The translations under genes and the position numbers were made by a program. Shown here one piece after another: positions 26,173-33,070 of a DNA stretch of 56,453 nucleotides (position 1 is the first letter of the stretch; every line of letters begins with the position of its first letter). A model generated the notes under the pieces. The model was not told the DNA's origin and did not search any database. It saw only the letters and a program-made list of their open reading frames with translations. The stretch covers positions 1 to 56,453 of the forward strand of contig JALFMW010000010.1 in the NCBI GenBank assembly GCA_022782605.1, written 5' to 3'. Source of the stretch: Clostridium sp. Lineage in GTDB: Bacteria; Bacillota; Clostridia; Peptostreptococcales; Peptostreptococcaceae.

Positions 26173-28302
26173 CTATAAGTGTAGCACTCTTTCTCCTATT
26201 TCTTGAGTACGACCTTTACCCCACATATTTGATCCTATATATCCACAAGTTCTTCTCATAACTTGCATTTCTTCTTTATCTCTATTGCCACAATTTGGAC
26301 AATACCACTCTAAATTATCATCAAGTTTTATTTCTCCAGTATAATCACATTTGAAACAAACATCTGGTTTAGTATTTATTTCAGCATATTGTATATTATG
26401 GTAGATATAGTTTATTATTTGCTCAACTGCTGGTAAGTTCTTACTCATATCTGGAACTTCAACATAACTTATACATCCACCTAAACTTATATCATGGAAT
26501 TGACTCTCAAATTTTAATTTAGAGAAAGCATCTATTTCTTCAGATACATGAACATGATATGAGTTTGTATAATACATTCTATCTGTTACATTTTTTATTT
26601 CACCAAATTTTTGTTTATCTATTCTACAGAACCTTGAAGTTAAACTTTCTCCTGGAGTTCCATATAGTCCAAATCCAAGACCAGTTTCTTTCTTCCATTG
26701 ACTACATTTAGCATTTAAGTGATTCATAACTTCAAGAGCAAATTTCTCCCCTTCTTCAGTAGTATGAGATACACCAAGCATTGCTTGAGTCATTTCATAT
26801 ACACCAACATATCCTAAAGAAAGAGTTGAATATCCATTTTCTAATAATGAGTCTATTTTTTCACCTTTTTTAAGTCTTGATATTCCACCATGTTGCCAGT
26901 GTATTGGAGATATATCAGAAGAAGTTCCTTTTAATAAGTTATGTCTAACCATTAAAGCTTCTCTACAAAGTTCTAATCTTTCATCTAATATCTTCCAGAA
27001 TTTATTCATATCTTTTTCTGCTGTTAATGCAACTTGTACTAAGTTTAAAGATATAACTCCCTGATTAAACCTTCCATACCACTTATAATTTCCATTTTCA
27101 TCTTTCCAGTTACTTAAATGAGATCTACAACCCATAGGAGGGAATGTCTCTCCATCATAATTTTTTCTCATCATTTTAGCACTTTGATAATCAGGAACTA
27201 ATCTTTTTGTATTACATTTTGCTGCTAATTTTGTTATATAGTCATATTTTCCACCTTCTAAGCAGTTATGCTCATCAAGAAGGTAAACTAATTTAGGGAA
27301 TTCTTCTCCTATCACTTGACCTTTATAGTTTTTCATCCCCTCTAGTCTTTGTACTATCATTTCTTCACAGATTAAAGCCATTTCTCTTTCATATTCATGA
27401 CCTTCTTCTATTTCTAAATAAATCGTACAGAATGGTGATTGACCATTGCTTGTGTGAAGAGTTGATAACTGATATCTAATTGTTTGTATACCAGATTTTA
27501 GCTCTTCCATCATTCTTTCTTCTGCCAATTCCTTTGCCATTTCAAGAGAATATTTTTTACTATATTTACTTAAATATTTATCATATGACACTCTTAAAAA
27601 TGGTGCTATATGTCTTATTGTTATTGTATTTCCACCGTATTGAGCACTTGCTATTTGCGCTATAATTTGAGTTACTATAGTACAAGCTGTACCAAAAGAT
27701 TTTGGTGACTCAACTAATTTATTATTAATAACTGTTCCATTTGTTAACATATCTTCTAAATTAATTAACATACAGTTGTGTATTGGTTGCATTGCATAAT
27801 CCATGTCATGATAATGAAGAACACCTTCATCATGCGCATGCACTATATGAGCAGGTATTAATTTTCTTCTAGCCATATCCTTAGATACTTCACCTGCCAC
27901 TAAGTCTCTTTGAGTAGATGCTAATATACCATTTTTATTTGAATTTTCATTTAATACATCTTCATTACTTCTATCTAATAAACCTAAGATGCTATCGTCT
28001 GTTGTATTTATTGCTCTTTTAAATGATTGTACAGCTCTATATCCTTCATATGCTTTAGCTGTTAGTTTTTGTTTATAATCTATTAGTTTTGTGTATACCA
28101 TTTCTTCTACTTTATAAACTGTAGCTTTAGTATCACGTTCCATACATATATTTTCTATTTCTTCAGCTATTTCTTTTGCTATTTCAGGTATATAGACTCC
28201 ACTACCATATTTCATTGCTTTTAATATGGCATTTTCAATCTTATTTTTATCAAACTTTGCGACGTTTCCATCTCTTTTGATTATATTCAATTCTTTACTC
28301 AT
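26173..28302 (-). CDS. nrdD: Anaerobic ribonucleoside-triphosphate reductase
   Basis: Class III RNR of 709 residues reducing NTPs to dNTPs with a glycyl radical. The N-terminal ATP-cone allosteric domain covers about 1-95, the catalytic barrel has MGCRSHLSNW, and a C-terminal zinc site is formed by CFKCDYTG and CPNCGN. The glycyl-radical motif RRTCGYIGSNMWG lies near the end. The second ATG (28302) is eight bases from AGGAGG and is preferred over the one two codons upstream. The promoter is controlled by two NrdR boxes. It indicates strictly anaerobic dNTP synthesis. Confidence 0.97.
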   Translation of the reverse strand: MSKELNIIKRDGNVAKFDKNKIENAILKAMKYGSGVYIPEIAKEIAEEIENICMERDTKATVYKVEEMVYTKLIDYKQKLTAKAYEGYRAVQSFKRAINTTDDSILGLLDRSNEDVLNENSNKNGILASTQRDLVAGEVSKDMARRKLIPAHIVHAHDEGVLHYHDMDYAMQPIHNCMLINLEDMLTNGTVINNKLVESPKSFGTACTIVTQIIAQIASAQYGGNTITIRHIAPFLRVSYDKYLSKYSKKYSLEMAKELAEERMMEELKSGIQTIRYQLSTLHTSNGQSPFCTIYLEIEEGHEYEREMALICEEMIVQRLEGMKNYKGQVIGEEFPKLVYLLDEHNCLEGGKYDYITKLAAKCNTKRLVPDYQSAKMMRKNYDGETFPPMGCRSHLSNWKDENGNYKWYGRFNQGVISLNLVQVALTAEKDMNKFWKILDERLELCREALMVRHNLLKGTSSDISPIHWQHGGISRLKKGEKIDSLLENGYSTLSLGYVGVYEMTQAMLGVSHTTEEGEKFALEVMNHLNAKCSQWKKETGLGFGLYGTPGESLTSRFCRIDKQKFGEIKNVTDRMYYTNSYHVHVSEEIDAFSKLKFESQFHDISLGGCISYVEVPDMSKNLPAVEQIINYIYHNIQYAEINTKPDVCFKCDYTGEIKLDDNLEWYCPNCGNRDKEEMQVMRRTCGYIGSNMWGKGRTQEIGERVLHL

Positions 28303-28422
28303 AAGCATCTCCTCCTAAAGTTAAAATCTTCTATATTTAATTTCTATAAATTAAGTTTAATTATTTTATGTAAAAACTATTGACTTTTTTAGAAGTTTAT
28401 ACCCCATTTCCGTCCTTGCAAA

Positions 28423-28470
28423 ACACTACATGTAGTAATTACCTTGTATATTCTATACTACATATGGTAC
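28423..28470 (-). promoter_or_regulatory. Tandem NrdR boxes upstream of nrdD
   Basis: Two 16-bp imperfect palindromes resemble the NrdR box acaCwAtATaTwGtgt: 28423-28438 (ACACTACATGTAGTAA) and 28455-28470 (ATACTACATATGGTAC). Their centres are 32 bp apart, three helical turns, the usual spacing for cooperative NrdR binding. The distal box lies between the -35 and -10 of the nrdD promoter, so binding should repress. The remaining 28480-28749 gap contains only the deaminase terminator and otherwise nothing I can identify. Confidence 0.75.
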
Positions 28471-28479
28471 CTTAATCAA
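28450..28479 (-). promoter_or_regulatory. Promoter of nrdD
   Basis: Minus-strand TTGATT (28474-28479), 18-base spacer, TAGAAT (28450-28455). One NrdR box fills the spacer. The leader to the nrdD ATG is about 140 nt. Confidence 0.5.
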
Positions 28480-28699
28480 GTAATTTATTTATCTTTTTTT
28501 AAGTTTATTTTTGTCAATAGTATGTTTAATTTTTATCAATATGCTATAACCTAGCTATACAAATATATTGATTTTTTTACACATCTTTTTACATAATTTT
28601 ACAAAATATATTATTTTTTATCTAATTATATTTCTAACTATAAATTTTCTTATTGCTAAAATTTTCATGTTAATTTTTGTATTTTTTATTAATACAAAA

Positions 28700-28740
28700 A
28701 AAGAAATATAAAATGTCAGATAACATTAATATATTTCTTT
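28700..28740 (-). terminator. Terminator after the dCMP deaminase gene
   Basis: 11-bp stem AAAGAAATATA/TATATTTCTTT, with an inner AATGT/ACATT stem, followed by TTTTTTT on the minus strand. Confidence 0.75.
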
Positions 28741-28749
28741 TAATTTATA

Positions 28750-29232
28750 TTATTTAAAAACAATCTCAATTTTATTAACTTTAGGTTCTAATTTTATACA
28801 TTCAACTTTTGCCTTTTCAAACATATACTTTGATGCTTTTGTTGAATCAGTATCTGCATACTTATCATCTATATAGTATACTTTCTTAATTCCTGACTGA
28901 ATTATATTTCTTGCACAATCATGACAAGGAAATAAGTTAACATAAATGCTGCATCCTTCTAAAGACTTCCCTCTAGCATTTAAAATAGCATTTTGTTCTG
29001 CATGAACTACATATGGATATTTAGTTTCTAAAAATTCTCCTTCTCTTTCCCAAGGAAAATCTTCATCACTGCACCCATTTACAAAGCCATTATATCCAAT
29101 TGATACTATTCTATTATCTTTGTCTACTATACAGGCTCCAACTTGTGTAGAAGGGTCCTTACTTCTCATACCTGATAATAAAGATATCCCCATAAAATAA
29201 TCATCCCACGATATATAGTCTGTTCTTTTCAT
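28750..29232 (-). CDS. dCMP deaminase (ComEB-like)
   Basis: 160 residues of the zinc-dependent cytidine/deoxycytidylate deaminase family. The catalytic motif is HAEQNAI near residue 77, and PCHDC supplies the two zinc cysteines near 103. It converts dCMP to dUMP, the ThyX substrate, so it belongs metabolically with the nrdD-folD-thyX-nrdG unit, though a terminator and the NrdR-controlled promoter separate them. ATG preceded by AAAGGAGG. Confidence 0.92.
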   Translation of the reverse strand: MKRTDYISWDDYFMGISLLSGMRSKDPSTQVGACIVDKDNRIVSIGYNGFVNGCSDEDFPWEREGEFLETKYPYVVHAEQNAILNARGKSLEGCSIYVNLFPCHDCARNIIQSGIKKVYYIDDKYADTDSTKASKYMFEKAKVECIKLEPKVNKIEIVFK

Positions 29233-29403
29233 AGTTAACCTCCTTTACTTATCTATTAAATTAATTATATATTTACATTTTTTATAATATATCCTTTACT
29301 GCTTTTTTTCAAATATTTATTTTAATTTTTACATAAGTGTCAGAAAATATTATTAATTAATATTTGACTTTCCAAAAAGTAATTATTAGTTTTTCTTACT
29401 TAA

Positions 29404-29432
29404 TTGATTTTATAATAACAATCATATACACT
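29404..29432 (+). promoter_or_regulatory. Possible promoter of the polyferredoxin gene
   Basis: TTGATT (29404-29409), 17-base spacer, TACACT (29427-29432), about 60 bases before the TTG start. Confidence 0.4.
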
Positions 29433-29493
29433 GAAATTAGAGTACTTTATTTTCTGATAAATAAATTATCTACATATTAAGGGGGAAGAAAAA

Positions 29494-29883
29494 TTGAAAA
29501 AATTAGTTGTTAAGGACAAATCTCTATGTCAAGCTTGTTTAAGTTGTGAACTTGCTTGTTCAGAAGCCTTTTACAAAAAAGATGGTTTTTCTTGTATATC
29601 TATAGGAGTGAATAAAAAAGGTGCTTTAGATGTTAGCGCTTGTAATCAATGTGGTGTTTGTGCTAAAAAATGTCCAGAAGAAGCAATATCTAAAAATGCT
29701 AAAGGTGTTTACACTATTGACAAGAAAAAATGTACAGGATGTTTAACTTGCGTTGATGCATGTCCAAAAGGAATAATAGTAAAATCAGAAGAAAAGCCAG
29801 CTCCATCTAAGTGTATAGCTTGTGGAATTTGTGCTAAAGCATGTCCTCAAGAAATACTTGAAGTTGTGGAAGTTGCTGACTAA
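29494..29883 (+). CDS. Polyferredoxin with four 4Fe-4S motifs
   Basis: 129 residues with four CxxCxxCxxxC motifs: CQACLSCELAC, CNQCGVCAKKC, CTGCLTCVDAC and CIACGICAKAC. Such proteins shuttle electrons between oxidoreductases, as CooF- or HycB-like subunits do. No catalytic partner is adjacent, so the redox partner is unknown. TTG start at 29494, behind GGGGGAAG at normal spacing. The high lysine content (KKK runs) suggests an acidic partner. Ends in a clear terminator. Confidence 0.9.
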   Translation: MKKLVVKDKSLCQACLSCELACSEAFYKKDGFSCISIGVNKKGALDVSACNQCGVCAKKCPEEAISKNAKGVYTIDKKKCTGCLTCVDACPKGIIVKSEEKPAPSKCIACGICAKACPQEILEVVEVAD

Positions 29884-29905
29884 TGAAAATCTTATTTTAA
29901 ATATT

Positions 29906-29940
29906 AAGGATGTAACTAAAAATAGTTATATCCTTTTTTT
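29906..29940 (+). terminator. Terminator after the polyferredoxin gene
   Basis: 13-bp stem AAGGATGTAACTA/TAGTTATATCCTT (one G-U) with an AAAA loop, then TTTTT. Confidence 0.85.
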
Positions 29941-30078
29941 GTTTAAATCAAATTTTTTCATTATTGTTTTTATTTTTAGAACTTGCCAATTTATTCGATT
30001 TATTGTTTATTCTTCTTACCATATTTTTAGTCTTTTTATAACATACTATTAATGAGAAGTATCTTAAGGAGGTATTTT

Positions 30079-30309
30079 ATGACTAATAAAAATAATGATG
30101 CATATAGAAATACTCCTCAATTTGAAACTAATCAAGCACTTAATAAAGACATGACTCCTGATGTTCCTAAATTTAATTCTAACGCCATGGATAATCAAGG
30201 TTTTATGCCTCTAAATAATTGTTCTTGTGGTTGCCATTGTAACCATGATAAAGATCACAATGAACATTCTGATCATAAACACAAAGATTGTCATTGTAAC
30301 CACAAATAA
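30079..30309 (+). CDS. Small protein with Cys/His-rich metal-binding tail
   Basis: 76 residues, unrecognised. The N-terminal 47 residues are polar and probably disordered. The last ~30 are CSCGCHCNHDKDHNEH-like and hold six Cys and eight His, in CxCxCxC and CHC patterns. This composition suggests binding of zinc, nickel or copper, or a spore-coat or metal-storage role, which is inference. ATG at 30079 with AAGGAGG 7 bases upstream; an earlier in-frame ATG at 30052 is less likely. It has its own terminator. Confidence 0.7.
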   Translation: MTNKNNDAYRNTPQFETNQALNKDMTPDVPKFNSNAMDNQGFMPLNNCSCGCHCNHDKDHNEHSDHKHKDCHCNHK

Positions 30310-30356
30310 TTAGATACTTTTTCCCTTCAATACTTTGCTTCAAAAGTTAACTACTG

Positions 30357-30397
30357 GAAGTCCCTGTTTATAATCTTAAACAGAGACTTCTTTCTTT
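30357..30397 (+). terminator. Terminator after the Cys/His-rich gene
   Basis: 14-bp stem GAAGTCCCTGTTTA/TAAACAGAGACTTC with one mismatch, then TTTCTTT. Confidence 0.75.
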
Positions 30398-30448
30398 ATG
30401 ATTATAAGTTTATTATATGTGATATACTCATTATTATGAGGTGATTGA

Positions 30449-31144
30449 ATGGATAATAATATTGTTTATAAAGTTAGGGAGGAATTAATTAGTTTATCTG
30501 ATGAAAAATATAGAGATTTTCATAAAAACTTATGTCCTGGTGTAGAAAATATCCTTGGTGTAAGACTTCCCATTCTTAGAAAAATATCAAAGAATTTAGC
30601 AAAAGATAATTATATAGATTATTTAAATAATAAAGATCTGAAGTATTATGAAGAAATAATGATTAAAGGACTTATAATAGGTTATATAAAAGTTGATAAT
30701 GATACAAGGTTTAATTACATAAAAAATTTCATACCATATATAGATAACTGGGCTGTTTGTGATAGTTTTTGTAATAATTTAAAATTTACAAATAAAAATA
30801 TGAATGAAGTTTGGAATTTTTTAATGCCTTATTTATCTTCTTCTAATGAGTTTGAATTACGATTTGTAATTGTAATGATTCTTAATTATTTTTTAACTGA
30901 AGAGTTTATTGATGATGTGTTAAATATTTTCAATAATATTCATCATGAAGGTTACTATGTAAAAATGGCTGTAGCATGGGCTATCTCATTTGCTTATATA
31001 CATTTTCCCCAAAAAACTTTAGAGTTTCTAAAAAATAATAATTTAGATAAATTTACTTATAATAAATCGTTACAAAAAATTATAGAATCTAATCGTGTAA
31101 GTAAAGATGATAAAGATTTAATGAGAAGTATGAAAGTAAAATAA
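30449..31144 (+). CDS. DNA alkylation repair protein, AlkD-like
   Basis: 231 residues of HEAT-like helical repeats typical of AlkC/AlkD DNA glycosylases (PF08713). The family hallmarks are GVRLPILRKISKNLAK (near 33-48), EEIMIKGLIIGYIK, and the region DNWAVCDSFCNNLK holding the substrate-pocket Trp and Asp (near 107-115), then VKMAVAWAISF. It would excise N3/N7-alkylated purines. It faces nfo and ogt, giving three alkylation/AP-site repair genes within 2 kb. ATG preceded by GAGGTGAT. Confidence 0.9.
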   Translation: MDNNIVYKVREELISLSDEKYRDFHKNLCPGVENILGVRLPILRKISKNLAKDNYIDYLNNKDLKYYEEIMIKGLIIGYIKVDNDTRFNYIKNFIPYIDNWAVCDSFCNNLKFTNKNMNEVWNFLMPYLSSSNEFELRFVIVMILNYFLTEEFIDDVLNIFNNIHHEGYYVKMAVAWAISFAYIHFPQKTLEFLKNNNLDKFTYNKSLQKIIESNRVSKDDKDLMRSMKVK

Positions 31145-31154
31145 CTTTATATAT

Positions 31155-31185
31155 AAAAAGTGAGCTCAATATAAGCTCACTTTTT
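31155..31185. terminator. Bidirectional terminator between alkD-like gene and nfo
   Basis: Perfect 12-bp stem AAAAAGTGAGCT/AGCTCACTTTTT with a 7-base loop; T-runs on both strands. Confidence 0.88.
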
Positions 31186-31188
31186 AAT

Positions 31189-32022
31189 TTATCCATTATA
31201 TACACTTCTTAATAATTCTATTTCTTTAGCATATCCGTCTAATTCATTTGGTGTTTCAAGTAAAAATGGTAAATGTTTAAGTTTAGGATGATTTATTATT
31301 TTAGTTATAGCTTCTAATCCAATATTACCTTCTCCTATTTTTGCATGTCTATCTTTGTGGCTTCCACATACATTTAAACTATCATTTAAGTGAATTGCTT
31401 TTAATCTATCTAATCCTATTATTCTATCAAACTCTTCTAATACGCCATCTAAATCATTCACTATATCATATCCTGCATCGAAAACATGACATGTATCAAG
31501 ACATACACCCATCTTTTCTTTTAGTTCAACTTTATCTATTATAGCTCTTATTTCTTCAAAATTTCTTCCTACTTCAGTTCCTTTTCCTGCCATAGTTTCA
31601 AGTAGTACAGTTGTAGTATGCTCTGGTTTTAGAGCCTTATTTATCATATCCGCTATATAATCTATTCCAACTTCAACACCTTGCTTTACATGGCTTCCTG
31701 GATGGAAATTATATAAATTTCCTGGAACTGCTTCTAATCTCCTTAAATCATCTGCAAAAGTTTGTATTGCAAACTCTCTTTTACTTTCATCAGCAGCACA
31801 AGCATTTAAAGTATATGGTGCATGAGCTAATAATTTAGCAAATTTATTTTCTTTAGCAATTTCTAAGAAGGCTTGTATATCTTTATCATCTAAGTCCTTC
31901 GCTTTTCCACCTCTTGGATTACGAGTAAAAAACTGAAAAGTATTAGCATTTATACTTAAAGCTTCTTTACCCATATTTTCAAATCCTTTTGATACTGATA
32001 AATGACATCCTATATTTAACAT
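31189..32022 (-). CDS. nfo: Endonuclease IV
   Basis: 277 residues, an AP endonuclease of the xylose-isomerase-like TIM barrel family that cleaves 5' to abasic sites using a trinuclear zinc centre. Motifs visible are [10 protein letters not shown] at the start, [59 protein letters not shown] and LLETPN. It is full length. It lies 12 bases downstream of ogt and is presumably co-transcribed with it. ATG with AAAGGAG upstream. Confidence 0.97.
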   Translation of the reverse strand: MLNIGCHLSVSKGFENMGKEALSINANTFQFFTRNPRGGKAKDLDDKDIQAFLEIAKENKFAKLLAHAPYTLNACAADESKREFAIQTFADDLRRLEAVPGNLYNFHPGSHVKQGVEVGIDYIADMINKALKPEHTTTVLLETMAGKGTEVGRNFEEIRAIIDKVELKEKMGVCLDTCHVFDAGYDIVNDLDGVLEEFDRIIGLDRLKAIHLNDSLNVCGSHKDRHAKIGEGNIGLEAITKIINHPKLKHLPFLLETPNELDGYAKEIELLRSVYNG

Positions 32023-32034
32023 TGTGATTCTCCT

Positions 32035-32499
32035 TTATTTTATGTCTATTTTTTCTATATTAAGTAGTTTTTCCTTTATATCAAGTCCACCACCATATCC
32101 TACAAGTTTTCCATTAGCTCCTATAACTCTGTGGCATGGAATTATTATGGATATGGGATTTCTATTATTAGCCATTCCAACTGCTCTACATGCTTTTTCA
32201 TTTCCAATAGCAATTGCAATTTCTTTATAAGTTCTAGTTTGGCCATAAGGAATATCCAAAAGTGCCTTCCAGACTTTCTTTTGAAATTCACTTCCTTCAG
32301 CTTCTATTGGTATAGTAAATTCTCTTCTTGTTCCTTGAAAATATTCTTTTAATTGATTAAAACATTCTCTTATTAAAGGGGTTTCTTTTAAATGATCATT
32401 TATTTTAGATTTTGAGTAAAATACTTCTGTTATTGCGTTATTATTATCCCTTATTCCGATAATACCTAAATCTGTTTCATAAAAAAATAAATTGCTCAT
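32035..32499 (-). CDS. ogt: Methylated-DNA--protein-cysteine methyltransferase
   Basis: 154 residues. The suicide cysteine is in IPCHRVIGANGKLVGYGGG (near 121), preceded by FQKKVWKALLDIPYGQTRTY. It repairs O6-alkylguanine by transferring the alkyl group to the cysteine. Initiation looks unusual: no SD lies directly before the ATG at 32499. The nearest one, GAGAGGAG, is about 35 bases upstream, separated from the ATG by a hairpin (32512-32532). It forms an operon with nfo. Confidence 0.93.
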   Translation of the reverse strand: MSNLFFYETDLGIIGIRDNNNAITEVFYSKSKINDHLKETPLIRECFNQLKEYFQGTRREFTIPIEAEGSEFQKKVWKALLDIPYGQTRTYKEIAIAIGNEKACRAVGMANNRNPISIIIPCHRVIGANGKLVGYGGGLDIKEKLLNIEKIDIK

Positions 32500-32511
32500 T
32501 TTATATAAGTA

Positions 32512-32532
32512 ATAAGCTAAAATTTAGCTTAT
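32512..32532 (-). promoter_or_regulatory. Hairpin between Shine-Dalgarno and start codon of ogt
   Basis: Perfect 9-bp stem ATAAGCTAA/TTAGCTTAT with a short loop lies between GAGAGGAG and the ogt ATG. Folding would bring the SD to about 14-15 nt from the start. It may be a structural spacer or a regulatory element. Confidence 0.4.
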
Positions 32533-32612
32533 ATCTCCTCTCATAAAACTTTAACATCATTTATATTATAAATATAATTTTCCCCTTTGTCATAATTATA
32601 TTTTGAATTGAT

Positions 32613-32661
32613 ATATATTTAGTACCCATTTAACTTTAAGTTAAAACTCTACTAAATATAT
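32613..32661. repeat. Two-part hairpin element in the ogt-aspS gap
   Basis: Outer perfect 12-bp stem ATATATTTAGTA/TACTAAATATAT, a 4/4 internal loop (CCCA/ACTC), an inner 6-bp stem TTTAAC/GTTAAA and a 5-base loop. It makes a symmetric 49-base structure without a T-tract. It could be an operator, cruciform or RNA fold; no gene uses it directly. Confidence 0.5.
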
Positions 32662-32719
32662 GTATAATTTTTATTATTACGATAAAATAAAATAATTTTA
32701 TATTAGTTTTTTAGATTTA

Positions 32720-32748
32720 TAGACAATATATTCCAAAAACTTTATAAT
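32720..32748 (+). promoter_or_regulatory. Promoter inside the ogt-aspS gap
   Basis: TAGACA (32720-32725), exactly 17 bases, perfect TATAAT (32743-32748), on the plus strand. There is no coding sequence downstream until the gap ends, so it would drive a non-coding RNA. Confidence 0.45.
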
Positions 32749-32754
32749 AAATAC

Positions 32755-32974
32755 ATAAATACTTTATTCTTCTTAAAACATAGTAGAAGACTCATGCTCT
32801 ATGTTTATAAATTTTTTCTTTAACTATAATAGTTTTATTCCATTTAGACATTAAAATATCTCTAGATGGTTTTCCTTTAATAATATTTTTATATTACTAA
32901 AGGACTAGCAATATAGCTTAATTTTCTTACTCTAAAATAGGCAGATTATAATTAGTTTATAATCTGCCTATTTT
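32755..32974 (+). ncRNA. Candidate structured non-coding RNA
   Basis: Downstream of the promoter lies a chain of hairpins with no ORF. They are AAACATAG/CTATGTTT (32776-32806, followed by a T-run at 32811-32816 that could give a ~65-nt product), CCATTTAGA/TCTAGATGG (32841-32869, one wobble), and a CCTTTA-TAATAT/ATATTA-TAAAGG stem (about 32872-32906). Last is an 18-bp terminator-quality stem (32934-32974). I do not recognise the fold; it is not a T-box or 6S RNA that I can identify. The strand is judged from the promoter. The 32500-33070 gap contains no gene. Confidence 0.4.
32934..32974. terminator. Strong bidirectional terminator with no associated gene
   Basis: Perfect 18-bp stem AAAATAGGCAGATTATAA and its complement, 5-base loop, T-runs on both strands. 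aspS already has its own terminator at 33023-33048, so this one needs another transcript. Confidence 0.75.
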
Positions 32975-33022
32975 CTATATATTATTACACTTAATGATAA
33001 GTTATAGAACACTTATACAATA

Positions 33023-33048
33023 TAAAAAACCTAGCTTAAATACTAGGC
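33023..33048 (-). terminator. Terminator after aspS
   Basis: Stem CCTAG/CTAGG with an 8-base loop, then TTTTTTATA on the minus strand. Confidence 0.7.
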
Positions 33049-33070
33049 TTCTAATTGTATTTATATAAAA

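Noticed and set aside
29822-30052. 76-codon plus-strand frame overlapping the end of the polyferredoxin gene
   Set aside because: It overlaps the ferredoxin in another frame, runs through the terminator at 29906-29940 and has no SD.
32792-32851. 19-codon minus-strand ORF beginning MSKWNKT in the ogt-aspS gap
   Set aside because: No SD at useful distance and hairpins run across it; the strand also disagrees with the local promoter.
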